Below are positions 24,960-33,227 of a stretch of 64,000 bases of DNA, piece after piece. Location of the stretch: assembly GCF_023015765.1 (NCBI RefSeq), contig NZ_JALKAL010000005.1, positions 186,001 through 250,000 of the forward strand. Reading direction: 5' to 3'. The position numbers and the translations under genes are program-made. Under the pieces are notes generated by a model, which was given only the letters and a program-made list of their open reading frames with translations, was not told the DNA's origin and searched no databases. This stretch comes from Ornithinimicrobium sp. F0845. Lineage in GTDB: Bacteria; Actinomycetota; Actinomycetes; Actinomycetales; Dermatophilaceae. Numbering within the stretch: the first letter of the stretch is position 1; each line of letters begins with the position of its first letter.

Positions 24960-26067
24960 GGAGTTGGCCGGCGCGCCAGACGCCTGTGGGGACCAGGTCC
25001 TCGTCGAGGGTCAGCAGGTCGGCGGGGGCGCCGGGCGCGAGGGTGCCGCGGTCGAGGCCGAGCGCCCGGGCGGGGGTGCTGGTCGCGGCGACCAGGGTGT
25101 CCGCCGTGGGGATCCCCGCAGCGCGGGCGGTGCGCACCGCCCGGGCGAGGGTGAGGGTGCTGCCGGCGAGGGAGTCGCTGCCCTCCAACCGTGCGACGCC
25201 GTCGACGACCTCCACGGCCAGGCTGCCCAGCTCGTAGGAGCCGTCCGGGCAGCCGGCTGCCGCCATCGCGTCGGTGACCAGCGCAACCCGCGCCCGCGAG
25301 GCGCGGTGCAGGAGCGAGACCACCTCGGGGTGCACGTGCACGCCGTCGACGATGAGCTCGACCGTGAGGTCCTCCTCGGCCAGCGCGGCCGGGATGGGGC
25401 CGGGGTCGCGGTGGTGGATCGGGCGCATTGCGTTGCACAGGTGGGTCACCACGCTGGCCCCGGCACGCACGGCCTCCCGCAGACCGTCGGCGTCGCAGTC
25501 CGTGTGGCCGACGGCCACGACCACGCCCGCCTGCCGCAGGAGGGAGATCGCCTCCATCGCCCCCGGCAGCTCGGGCGCGATCGTCACCATGCGCAGGTGA
25601 CCCCGGGCCGCGTGCAGGAGCCGCTCGACCTCCTCACGCGTCGGCGGGCGCAGCTGGCCGGGGTCGTGGGCACCGCGGTGCAGCGGGCTGAGCCACGGGC
25701 CCTCCAGGTGGATCCCGGTGATCTCCCCGCCCTCGGCGAGGGGCACCAGGGCCGCCACCTGGCGCTCGAGCTCCTCCGGACCTGCCGTGACCAGTGAGCC
25801 CACCACGGAGGTGGTGCCGTGCCGGTGGTGCAGCGCCAGCGCGGCGCGCGCCTCCTCGGGGTCGGTCGTGGCAAAGCTGGCTCCCGACCCGCCGTGGCAG
25901 TGGATGTCGACCAGGCCAGGCACGACATACTCCCCGGTGACGTCCACCGGACCCGGTGCCTGCCCGGCGCCGATCTCCGCGACCAGCCCACGGTCGGTGT
26001 CGACCCGTACCCAGCCTGGCGCGAACGACCCGTCCGGCCCCAGCAACCGCTCACTGCTCACGATCAT
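24952..26067 (-). CDS. nagA: N-acetylglucosamine-6-phosphate deacetylase
   Basis: 371 aa from ATG 26067, with GGAGG upstream; a longer frame crosses the divergent promoter and is rejected. Amidohydrolase TIM barrel: [12 protein letters not shown] metal site, [17 protein letters not shown] (the NagA-specific EGP...GAH block), [16 protein letters not shown] and the catalytic Asp in VTDAMAAAG. It deacetylates GlcNAc-6-phosphate in amino-sugar recycling. nagB is not adjacent. Confidence 0.92.
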   Translation of the reverse strand: MIVSSERLLGPDGSFAPGWVRVDTDRGLVAEIGAGQAPGPVDVTGEYVVPGLVDIHCHGGSGASFATTDPEEARAALALHHRHGTTSVVGSLVTAGPEELERQVAALVPLAEGGEITGIHLEGPWLSPLHRGAHDPGQLRPPTREEVERLLHAARGHLRMVTIAPELPGAMEAISLLRQAGVVVAVGHTDCDADGLREAVRAGASVVTHLCNAMRPIHHRDPGPIPAALAEEDLTVELIVDGVHVHPEVVSLLHRASRARVALVTDAMAAAGCPDGSYELGSLAVEVVDGVARLEGSDSLAGSTLTLARAVRTARAAGIPTADTLVAATSTPARALGLDRGTLAPGAPADLLTLDEDLVPTGVWRAGQLLS

Positions 26068-26134
26068 CGCGACACCTCCGGCCCCGAACCTATCCCGCTG
26101 CCGTGCCGTCCCGCCGGAGCGGTACCGTGCCGCC

Positions 26135-26704
26135 ATGACTGAGCAGATCTCGTTCCTGACGGTGCCCGGGCGCGACGACGTGCCCGAGGGCGTGGCCCGA
26201 CTGTGGGACAAGTCGCAGGAGGCGTTCGGCTTCGTGCCCAACGTCTTCCGGGCCCAGGCCGTCAACGGCGACCAGTTCCTGGCGTGGTGGAGCTATTTCA
26301 ACCTGCTGGTCAACAAGGAGGGCCACCTGACCAACGCCGAGCGGGAGCTCGTCGCAGTGGTGGTCAGCGGTATCAACCGCTGCACCTACTGCACGGTCTC
26401 CCACGGGGCCGCGCTGCGCGAGCACTCCGCAGACCCGGTCACCTCCGACCTGGTGGCGGTGAACTGGCGCCAGGCCGACCTGCCCCCGCGTGAGCGGGCC
26501 ATCGCGGAGTATGCCGAGCGCCTCACCCGGGCGCCGGACGAGGTCGGGCCGGAGGACCTCGAGCCGCTGCGCGAGGTCGGTATGGACGACCACCAGATCA
26601 TGGAGCTCGTGCAGGTCATCGGCATGTTCAACATGACCAACCGGGTCGCCAGCGCCATCGGGATGGTGCCCAACGAGGAGTACCACTCCCACGCCCGGGA
26701 CTGA
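26135..26704 (+). CDS. AhpD-like peroxidase-related protein
   Basis: 189 aa from ATG 26135. Carboxymuconolactone decarboxylase/AhpD fold with the redox motif CTYCTVSHG (CxxC then His) near residue 87, preceded by [18 protein letters not shown]. Such proteins act as small alkylhydroperoxidases or peroxidase-related enzymes. The electron donor is unknown. Divergent from nagA. Confidence 0.85.
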   Translation: MTEQISFLTVPGRDDVPEGVARLWDKSQEAFGFVPNVFRAQAVNGDQFLAWWSYFNLLVNKEGHLTNAERELVAVVVSGINRCTYCTVSHGAALREHSADPVTSDLVAVNWRQADLPPRERAIAEYAERLTRAPDEVGPEDLEPLREVGMDDHQIMELVQVIGMFNMTNRVASAIGMVPNEEYHSHARD

Positions 26705-26782
26705 CCACGCGGGACCCTGTCCGCGACTCTTGGGGCGCGGCATACTGGTCGGAGGCACCCGCGCGGACCGAGGACGAGAGCC

Positions 26783-27736
26783 ATGAGTTTGTCGCTGCCA
26801 CCCCGCAAGGCGCTGGTCGTCGCCCTGATCGTGCTCGGTCCGGTGCTGGCCGTCGCGGTGCTCGCGGCCTGGTGGCTCGGCCTGGCGGCCGCGGTCTGGG
26901 TGATGTTGGGTGTCGTGGCCGGTGCCAATGTCGCCATCGCCAGGGCGGACGTGCCGGCCCGGCTCGGGGCGTTGACGGTGCTGGCACTCGCCGGCCCGCT
27001 CGGGCTGCTCACCGCGCAGCGGCCGTGGCTCGCCGCCCTGGTGATCGCCCTCGCGGGCCTGGCCCAGGCGCCGCTGAACCGGTCGAGCCGTGGCCTCGCG
27101 GCGCTCGCACCGATGCTGGTCGCCTTCGGCGCCACGTCCGGGTTCCCGCAGGACCCGCTCGTCGCCCTGGCCGGCACCGTGCTGGGGGTGGTCACCGTCG
27201 CGGCCACCGCACGCGCCCTCGGCGTGGCCAAGGAGCCCGAGCCGGTGGGCCGGCTGGACGCGGTGGTGCACGCCGCCGGGATGGCCGCCGGTGCCGTGGC
27301 CGCACTGCTGGCTGCGTTCGCGCTGGATGTAGCCCACGGTTACTGGATGGTGCTGATGCTCGCGGCGGTGCTGCAGCCGCGCGGGCACCTGACCCGCCAG
27401 CTCGCCCGCGACCGGCTGGTCGGCACGCTGATCGGGCTGGTGGTGGCGGCGGCCATCGTCCTGCTGGTGCCGGGTGAGATCGCCTGGCTCCTCGTGGTGC
27501 CGTGCCTGGTGTTCACCCTCGCCTGGACCGTCGCCGGTGACATCCGGCAGTCGGTGGTCTGGGGCGTGCCACTCATCGTCCTGTTGTCGTCCTCGGACCT
27601 GGTGGCCCGCGCCGACGTCGCCGCCGAGCGTCTCCTGCTCACCGCCGCCGGCGTGCTGCTCGCGGTGCTGCTCGGCTGGGCCTGCGACTGGCTGGTCGAG
27701 CGCCTCGAGCGTTCCCAGGCAGGAGTGGGAGCATAG
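26783..27736 (+). CDS. FUSC-like integral membrane protein
   Basis: 317 aa, nearly all hydrophobic, with about ten membrane helices in two halves separated by a short basic/acidic loop (residues about 145-160). The second half carries the FUSC-type pattern YWMVLMLAAVLQPRGHLTRQLARDRLVGTLIG, as in aromatic-acid efflux and aluminium-resistance families. The substrate is unknown. It sits five bases before a molybdopterin oxidoreductase gene and may share its transcript. Confidence 0.7.
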   Translation: MSLSLPPRKALVVALIVLGPVLAVAVLAAWWLGLAAAVWVMLGVVAGANVAIARADVPARLGALTVLALAGPLGLLTAQRPWLAALVIALAGLAQAPLNRSSRGLAALAPMLVAFGATSGFPQDPLVALAGTVLGVVTVAATARALGVAKEPEPVGRLDAVVHAAGMAAGAVAALLAAFALDVAHGYWMVLMLAAVLQPRGHLTRQLARDRLVGTLIGLVVAAAIVLLVPGEIAWLLVVPCLVFTLAWTVAGDIRQSVVWGVPLIVLLSSSDLVARADVAAERLLLTAAGVLLAVLLGWACDWLVERLERSQAGVGA

Positions 27737-27740
27737 GGCG

Positions 27741-29348
27741 ATGAGCACCCGGGGCACTGGTGCGCTCGTCGGCGTCGCCGCGGGCGCGCTCACCCTCGCG
27801 GTGGCCGAGATCGGCGCCGCGCTGTTCGCGCGCGGAGGCTTGGAGGGCGGCACGGCCTCACCACTCGTAGCGGTGGCCGGCGCTTTCATCGACCGGACCC
27901 CGCCGTGGCTCAAGGACTTCGCGATCAGCACCTTCGGAGCCAACGACAAGCTCGCTCTGGTGATCGGCATGGGCCTGGTCCTGACGGGCCTGTGCGCGCT
28001 GATCGGGATGCTGGGTGCGCGCCCGACGAAACGAAGACGTAGAGGCGAGGCAGACCGCCGGAACCACAATTTCGCGTGGGGGTTGGGGGCGTTCGCGCTG
28101 GTCGGCGTGGTCGGGGTGCTGGCCGTCGCCAGCAGGCCGAACTTCGCGTGGCCGGACACGCTGCCCACGATCGTGGGCACCGTCGTCGGCCTGGTGACGC
28201 TCGACCGGCTCTGGGCTCGTCTCGCGGCGGCGGATGCGGCACCGGACGCCGTGCCGACGCCGATGGGCTCGGGTGCCGCGAGCCGGCGGGCGGTCCTGGG
28301 GTGGGCCGGCGGGCTGACGGTCGTCGGGGCGCTCGGCATCATCGCCGGCCGGACGCTGAGCCGGGCGGGCGAGGTGGTCGAGGCCGCGCGGGCCCAGCTC
28401 GGCAGGCTCCGGGTCGCCCGGCCGGTGACCGTCCCAGACGGTGCCTCGCAGGGCGTCCCGGGCCAGACGTCATACATCACGCCCGCCGACACCTTCTACC
28501 GGATCGACACCGCCATCAGCGTGCCCCAGGTCGACCCGCAGACCTGGCGGCTGCGGGTCACCGGCATGGTCGACCGCGAGGTCGAGATGACCTTCCAGGA
28601 CATCCTCGACGAGGAGCTGGTCGAGGCGCTGGTGACACTCACCTGCGTCTCCAACTACGTGGGGGGCAACCTGGCCGGCAACGCGGTGTGGACCGGGCTG
28701 CCGGTCCGCGAGGTGCTGGCCCGCGCAGGCGTCCAGGAGGGGGCCGACATGGTGCTGTCGACCAGCGTCGACGGCTTCACCGCCGGCACGCCGCTGGAGG
28801 CGATGACCGACGACCGCAACGCGCTGCTGGCGGTCGCGCAGAACGGCGAGGCGCTGCTGGCCGAGCACGGATTCCCGGTGCGGCTCGTGGTGCCGGGGCT
28901 CTACGGCTACGTCTCGGCCACCAAGTGGGTGACCGAGCTCAAGGTGACCCGGTTCGACCAGGACGAGGGCTACTGGACGCCGCGCGGCTGGTCCGCGCGC
29001 GGACCGATCAAGACCGCCTCCCGGATCGACGTCCCACGGGTGGGCGAGCGACTCAACGCCGGGGAGGTGGTGATCGCCGGGGTCGCGTGGGCGCAGCACC
29101 GCGGCATCGACCGGGTCGAGGTCCGCATCGGTGACGGGGACTGGCAGGAGGCCACCCTCGCCGAGGAGCCCACCATCGACTCGTGGCGGCAGTGGATGCT
29201 GACCTGGGACGCCGAGCCGGGGGAGTATGCCGTGAGCGTGCGGGCCACCGACGGCACCGGCGAGGTGCAGACCGACGAGCGGGCCCTGCCCGCGCCGGAC
29301 GGGGCCAGCGGCTGGCACACCGTGACCGTCATGGTCGAGGGGGCCTGA
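27741..29348 (+). CDS. membrane-anchored molybdopterin-dependent oxidoreductase (sulfite oxidase fold)
   Basis: 535 aa from ATG 27741. The N-terminal third has about four membrane helices with a basic loop (THKR/KRRRRGE-like, residues about 92-100). From residue about 235 on is a sulfite-oxidase/YedY molybdopterin domain with the Mo-ligand Cys302 in LTCVSNYVGG. A C-terminal Ig-like Mo-co dimerisation domain (residues about 440-535) follows. The catalytic domain should face outside the membrane. The substrate may be a sulfoxide or sulfite-type compound; no dedicated haem partner is adjacent. Confidence 0.85.
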   Translation: MSTRGTGALVGVAAGALTLAVAEIGAALFARGGLEGGTASPLVAVAGAFIDRTPPWLKDFAISTFGANDKLALVIGMGLVLTGLCALIGMLGARPTKRRRRGEADRRNHNFAWGLGAFALVGVVGVLAVASRPNFAWPDTLPTIVGTVVGLVTLDRLWARLAAADAAPDAVPTPMGSGAASRRAVLGWAGGLTVVGALGIIAGRTLSRAGEVVEAARAQLGRLRVARPVTVPDGASQGVPGQTSYITPADTFYRIDTAISVPQVDPQTWRLRVTGMVDREVEMTFQDILDEELVEALVTLTCVSNYVGGNLAGNAVWTGLPVREVLARAGVQEGADMVLSTSVDGFTAGTPLEAMTDDRNALLAVAQNGEALLAEHGFPVRLVVPGLYGYVSATKWVTELKVTRFDQDEGYWTPRGWSARGPIKTASRIDVPRVGERLNAGEVVIAGVAWAQHRGIDRVEVRIGDGDWQEATLAEEPTIDSWRQWMLTWDAEPGEYAVSVRATDGTGEVQTDERALPAPDGASGWHTVTVMVEGA

Positions 29349-29362
29349 GCCGGGGGGAGTCC

Positions 29363-30058
29363 ATGGGTCCGGTCGCTGTCGTCGCCGTCTGGGTAGTCCT
29401 TCTCGCGGGGTGGACCGTCCTGCGGGGCGACGTCGTCCGCCGCGCCCAGACCACGGGCGTGAGCCCGCTGCGCCTGCTCCGGCCCAGGCCCTGGTCGATC
29501 GGGCTGTGGTGCGTCGTGGCCGTGCCCTCGCTGGTGCAGGTGGCAGCTGCTCCCGAGCTGCTCAAGTGGGGCCAGCGGGAGTCCTCGGCCCTCGCCGCGG
29601 GTCAGTGGTGGCGCCTGGTCACCGCGCTCGGCCTGCAGGACGGCGGTTGGGCGGGCACCGCCTTCAACCTGGCGGTGCTGGCGGTCACGCTGCTGCTCGT
29701 CGGGGCAGTATGGCGCGGGGTCCCGGCCGTCCTCGTCTTCCTGGTGGGCGGGGTGCTGGCCAACGCGCTCACCTGGCTCGTCCTCGACCAGACCGGGGCC
29801 GGCAACTCGATGGCCACGTTGTGCCTGCTCGCGGTCGTCGCGGTCGCCACGGCCTGGCCGGGGAGCGGGTGGTGGTCGTGGTCTGCGGTGCTCCCGGTCC
29901 TGCTCATGGCCGCGGCTGCGGTGACGCTCCTGGCGGTCCGCGACCAGCACGGCCTGGCGGTCGCCCTCGGTCTCCTCGGTGGGGCGGTGCTGCGCTGGTC
30001 GGGGCCGCGGTGGTCGCGACCGTGGGCCGCTCAGGACGCGTCGGTGGTCCCCTCGTAG
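29363..30058 (+). CDS. rhomboid-like membrane protein
   Basis: 231 aa with a GGGGGGAG site before ATG 29363; about six membrane helices. After helix 1 comes AAGQWWRLVTALGL, like the rhomboid GQ.WRLVT opening. GAGNSMATLC in a central helix could supply the GxSx nucleophile, and DQHGLAVALGLLGG a partner His in a late helix. These match the rhomboid intramembrane-protease pattern only loosely, so it may be an inactive relative. Its 3' end overlaps the convergent glyoxalase-fold gene by 28 bp. Confidence 0.55.
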   Translation: MGPVAVVAVWVVLLAGWTVLRGDVVRRAQTTGVSPLRLLRPRPWSIGLWCVVAVPSLVQVAAAPELLKWGQRESSALAAGQWWRLVTALGLQDGGWAGTAFNLAVLAVTLLLVGAVWRGVPAVLVFLVGGVLANALTWLVLDQTGAGNSMATLCLLAVVAVATAWPGSGWWSWSAVLPVLLMAAAAVTLLAVRDQHGLAVALGLLGGAVLRWSGPRWSRPWAAQDASVVPS

Positions 30059-30396
30059 AGGCCGATCTCGTTGCCGTCAGGGTCGGTGAAGGAGGCGAAC
30101 CAGCTGGTCTCGCTGATCGGGGTCTTCTCCATGACGACGGTGCCGCCGTGCTCGCGCGCCAGGCTCAGCGTGTCGTCGATCGAGTCGACCTCGACGTAGG
30201 ACCGGGGAGAGGTGAAGCTCTCACTGCGGGGCGCCAGGCCACCGCCGCTGATCTTGTTGGGTGCCTGCCACATGGGGTAGCCCTCGTAGCCGGGCACCTC
30301 GGCGATCTGCCAGCCGAACAGTCTGCTGTAGAAGTCCGTGGCGCGGGCTGTGTCCGCGACCGGGATGTCGATGTGCGTGATGTCTCCGTGAGGCAT
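30031..30396 (-). CDS. VOC/glyoxalase-fold protein
   Basis: 121 aa from ATG 30396 with GGAGGACA upstream. One vicinal-oxygen-chelate module pair: ITHIDIPVADTARATDFYSRLFGWQI and the closing FASFTDPDGNEIGLYE. The latter resembles metal-ligand Glu positions of the family. Single-module VOC proteins include antibiotic-binding, lyase and unknown types; no function is assigned. Confidence 0.78.
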   Translation of the reverse strand: MPHGDITHIDIPVADTARATDFYSRLFGWQIAEVPGYEGYPMWQAPNKISGGGLAPRSESFTSPRSYVEVDSIDDTLSLAREHGGTVVMEKTPISETSWFASFTDPDGNEIGLYEGTTDAS

Positions 30397-30518
30397 TGGT
30401 CGTGTCCTCCTTGGCGTCTGCGACCGTCGTCGGCCGCACCCTTCCGAGTCTGGCACCGGCCCCTGACATCCGCACCCGACTTCTGCTCGCGGCCGCGGTC
30501 TCAGCCCCGGAGGGCGCC

Positions 30519-31112
30519 TCAGTCCTCGGGCGTCCCGTCCTGCCAGGCCGAGTCGAGGGTGTCGACCGCGATCTCGTCATACTCGTCGAGGTCCTGCCCC
30601 TGTCCCCGGCGCACGTGGTAGCGGCCGACGCAGAGCAGGGAGTAGGTGGCGCTGTCGTCCTCGCCGGTGCGCTCGGCGAGGTCCAGTCCCCGGTTGAACC
30701 ACCCGAGGGCGCGCCGCGGGTCGCGCGAGGACCAGAGCTGCCCCAGGACCGAGTAGGTGACGACGTGGAGAGGTCGGCTCCTGCGCGTCTCGTTGTCGAG
30801 GGCCAGGGCCTCCTCGTCCCGGCCGGTCTCCAGATACAGCTCGATCAGGAAGCACCGCGGGTCCACGCCGCCACGATCGTCGAGGTCGATGGCCCGGCGG
30901 AGCACCTGCTCGGCGGTCTCGGCGTCACCGGCGTCCCCGAAGTACTGCCCCGCCATGGCGAGCAGGGCGGACGGGGCGTGGTCGTCGGCGGGATGGGGGT
31001 CCTCGGCCAGCGCCAGCAGCTCCCGCGCGAGGGGGAGGAGCTGCTCGCCCTGGGCCTCGTCATACGACATCTCGAGGTCCAACACGTCGCTGAAGGTGAC
31101 TGGTTCGCGCAC
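30519..31112 (-). CDS. TPR-like helical-repeat protein
   Basis: 197 aa, GTG start. Regular helix pairs with TPR-type spacing: ALLAMAGQYFGDAGDAETAEQVLRRAIDL, CFLIELYLETGRDEEALALDN, YSVLGQLWSSRDPRRALGWFNRGLDLA. No catalytic motif or signal peptide, so probably a cytosolic scaffold. Divergent from the iron-box region. Confidence 0.7.
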   Translation of the reverse strand: MREPVTFSDVLDLEMSYDEAQGEQLLPLARELLALAEDPHPADDHAPSALLAMAGQYFGDAGDAETAEQVLRRAIDLDDRGGVDPRCFLIELYLETGRDEEALALDNETRRSRPLHVVTYSVLGQLWSSRDPRRALGWFNRGLDLAERTGEDDSATYSLLCVGRYHVRRGQGQDLDEYDEIAVDTLDSAWQDGTPED

Positions 31113-31154
31113 CCGACGACCCTACCGGCCCCCTGTCGCAGAGCACCCACGGAG

Positions 31155-31166
31155 TTAGGTTAGCCT
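31155..31166. promoter_or_regulatory. DtxR/IdeR iron box, left half intact
   Basis: TTAGGTTAGCCT is a perfect match to the first 12 bases of the 19-bp DtxR/IdeR consensus, but the right part (TGCGACG) does not match. The break coincides with the point where ATPase coding sequence begins, so a deletion may have cut through the box. Confidence 0.6.
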
Positions 31167-31589
31167 TGCGACGTCTACGAGCTCTCCGGCGGTCAGCGAC
31201 AGCGCGCCTGGGTGGCGATGGCGCTGGCGCAGGAGAGCCCCATCCTGCTGCTCGACGAGCCCACCACCTTTCTGGACATCTCCTACCAGGTCTCGCTGCT
31301 CGACCTGTTCGCCGACCTCAACCGGGAGGCGGGACGCACCGTCGTCGCGGTGCTCCACGACATCAACCACGCCGCCCGCTACGCCTCGCACCTCATCGTG
31401 ATGCACGAGGGCGACATCGTCGCGCAGGGACCGCCTGCGGACGTCATCACCGCACCGCTGCTGGACCAGGTGTTCGGCATCGACGCCACCATCATCGAGG
31501 ACCCGCTCAACGACGGCCCCCTGGTGATCACTGCACACCGGGGACACTCCGCCCCGGTGACCACCCTGGAGAGGACACACAGCGCATGA
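31167..31589 (+). pseudogene. truncated siderophore ABC transporter ATPase (FecE type), N-terminal half missing
   Basis: The frame opens right after an in-frame TAG inside the iron box and immediately reads ELSGGQRQRAWVAMALAQ, the ABC signature. Walker B (ILLLDEPTTFLD) and the switch His (VLHDINHA) follow, then a normal FecE-type C-terminus. About 120 residues including Walker A and the Q-loop are absent. Translation could start at GTG 31212, giving 125 aa, but the product cannot bind ATP normally. The stop overlaps the next gene's ATG. Together with the half iron box this looks like a deletion that removed the permeases and the front of the ATPase. Confidence 0.8.
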
Positions 31590-32446
31590 AGCGACACACC
31601 CACTCCTCCGTCCTCACCGCCTCGGCGGTGACGCTCGGTCTCCTGCTCACCGGCTGCGGTGGTGCGGAGGACCAGCCCGAGGAGGCGGAGGCCGACACCC
31701 GGACCGTCGTCGACGCGACCGGGACCGAGGTCGAGGTCCCGGCGGACCCGCAGAAGGTCGTCACCCTGCACTACGCCGCGACCCAGCCGATGTACGACCT
31801 CGGCCTGATGCCCGTCGGTCAGGGCGATGTCAACGAGGAGATCGTGCCGGAGGACGTGTGGCCGGAGCTGTCGAACGTGCCGGTCGTCACCGACCTGGGC
31901 GAGCCACAGCTGGAGGAGATCGCGCTGCTGGAGCCGGACCTGATCCTGGCGCCGAACACCACCGAGGACGACGTGCTGGAGCACCTGCGCAACACGGCGC
32001 CGGTCTACATCTTCACGCTGCGCGGCGGCGACCGCGCCAACTGGCAGCACCGCACCGTCGAGGTCGCCGACGCGATCAACAAGAGCGACGGCGTGGACGA
32101 GCTGCAGGCCGCGTTCGAGGCCCGACAGGAGGAGATCGCCACCACCTACGCCGACCAGATCGCCGACACGAAGGTGGCCGTCGTCGGCTCCTTCGAGGAG
32201 AACAACATGTACGTCTGGGGCGAGGCGAACATGACCGGCACCATCCTGCTGCCGCTGGGCTTCACCTGGTCCGAGCAGGCCAACACGATCGTCGCCACCG
32301 AGGACGAGGCCGAGGTCACCGTCTCCTTCGAGAAGATCGGCACCGCCATCAGCGCCTTCCCGGGCGGCAAGAACACCATCGCCGGCTACAGCGACGCCAA
32401 CTACCTGCTGGACATGGTGGAGGAGGCCCTGGCCGCCCAGGGCTGA
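31586..32446 (+). CDS. siderophore/ferric-complex ABC transporter substrate-binding lipoprotein
   Basis: 286 aa from ATG 31586 (overlapping the ATPase remnant's stop). Signal peptide with lipobox LLTGCG, then a helical-backbone binding fold: TVVDATGTEVEVPADPQKVVTLH opening, LEPDLILAPN, and a C-terminal NYLLDMVEEAL. FecB/FhuD type, delivering ferric siderophores to an importer. Its own permease genes are not in the window, so it may be an orphan or serve a transporter elsewhere. Confidence 0.88.
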   Translation: MKRHTHSSVLTASAVTLGLLLTGCGGAEDQPEEAEADTRTVVDATGTEVEVPADPQKVVTLHYAATQPMYDLGLMPVGQGDVNEEIVPEDVWPELSNVPVVTDLGEPQLEEIALLEPDLILAPNTTEDDVLEHLRNTAPVYIFTLRGGDRANWQHRTVEVADAINKSDGVDELQAAFEARQEEIATTYADQIADTKVAVVGSFEENNMYVWGEANMTGTILLPLGFTWSEQANTIVATEDEAEVTVSFEKIGTAISAFPGGKNTIAGYSDANYLLDMVEEALAAQG

Positions 32447-32465
32447 CCTGCACACCAGGAAGTAT

Positions 32466-32509
32466 GACGACCCTGTCCGGTCTCCCTGACGACCCTGTCC
32501 GGTCTCGCT
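32466..32509. repeat. 22-nt tandem repeat
   Basis: Units 32466-32487 and 32488-32509 (GACGACCCTGTCCGGTCTC.CT) differ at one base. The second unit forms the left arm of the terminator hairpin, so the duplication has copied a terminator half. Confidence 0.8.
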
Positions 32510-32523
32510 GACCGGGCAGGGTC
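32491..32523. terminator. strong bidirectional hairpin between convergent genes
   Basis: GACCCTGTCCGGTC (32491-32504) pairs with GACCGGGCAGGGTC (32510-32523): 14 bp with one G-U wobble and a 5-nt loop. It sits between the binding-lipoprotein gene and the convergent regulator gene, overlapping the latter's stop codon. Confidence 0.75.
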
Positions 32524-33157
32524 AGTCGTCGTCGGCCGCCAGCGGGAAGGCGTCCAGGTAGATCCGCACCCGACGCCGCGCCGTTGACGCTCCGGGCTCC
32601 TCCGCCTCACGCCCTCGCTTGGCGGCCTCACTGTGCTCGTGCAGGAGCGTCATCAGGGCCTCGCCGAGCGCGGTCGCCTCGTCGAGGGTCAGCTCGGCGG
32701 TGACCCGGCTGTTCAGCGAGCGGGCCGCCCACTCCGGGTCCTCGGTCACCGAGCGCTCGAACCAGTCGGCCAGCGCCTCCGCCCGCTGGGCGACCTGCCG
32801 GCGCAGCGTCGCCTCGATGGCGGGCCGGGTGCTCGAGTCCTTGGCCATCTCGTAGCCGTTCATGCTGAAGCCGACGGCCTTCCACCACCGCTCACGACCC
32901 GTCCCCCGCCCGACGTCCTCGGTCACGAAGCCGTGCCGCTCGAGCTGGCGCAGGTGATAGCTGGTCTGCCCGGTGTTCTCTCCGGTGTGCCTGGCCAGCA
33001 TCGTCGCTGTCGCCGACCCGTGGTCGTTCAGGTAGTCGTACATCGCCATGCGCAACGGGTGGGCGAACGCCTTCATGGCCGTCGCGTCCACGGCGGGAGC
33101 GAGGTAGGGCGGGTGGTTCGCCGACGAGGCATCGACGGGGGTCTTGCGCTCAACCAT
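32522..33157 (-). CDS. ArsR/HTH_20-type transcriptional regulator
   Basis: 211 aa, ATG at 33157. Winged helix in residues about 25-110: MKAFAHPLRMAMYDYLNDHG, TGENTGQTSYHLRQLERHGFV, wing GRGTGRERWWKAV. A helical C-terminal domain (about 100 aa) probably dimerises and binds ligand. It diverges from an MFS exporter with an array of 14-bp direct repeats between them, so it is the likely exporter regulator. Confidence 0.85.
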   Translation of the reverse strand: MVERKTPVDASSANHPPYLAPAVDATAMKAFAHPLRMAMYDYLNDHGSATATMLARHTGENTGQTSYHLRQLERHGFVTEDVGRGTGRERWWKAVGFSMNGYEMAKDSSTRPAIEATLRRQVAQRAEALADWFERSVTEDPEWAARSLNSRVTAELTLDEATALGEALMTLLHEHSEAAKRGREAEEPGASTARRRVRIYLDAFPLAADDD

Positions 33158-33159
33158 GG

Positions 33160-33205
33160 TGCAGAGGTACCTTTGCAGAGAAAGTTATGCAGATGAACTT
33201 CTGCA
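33160..33205. promoter_or_regulatory. iteron-like operator: TGCA(GA) repeated every 14 bp
   Basis: TGCAGA at 33160, 33174 and 33188 and TGCACC at 33202 are spaced exactly 14 bp apart. The units also share an A..TT end (GGTACCTT, GAAAGTTA, TGAACTTC). The last two copies also make an inverted TGCAGA-N6-TCTGCA at 33188-33205. The array fills the space between the divergent regulator and exporter genes. Confidence 0.65.
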
Positions 33206-33227
33206 CCTACTCTACCTGGAGGCACCG

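Noticed and set aside
26090-28492. 800-codon minus-strand frame
   Set aside because: Runs antisense to three plus-strand genes with clear start sites and domains.
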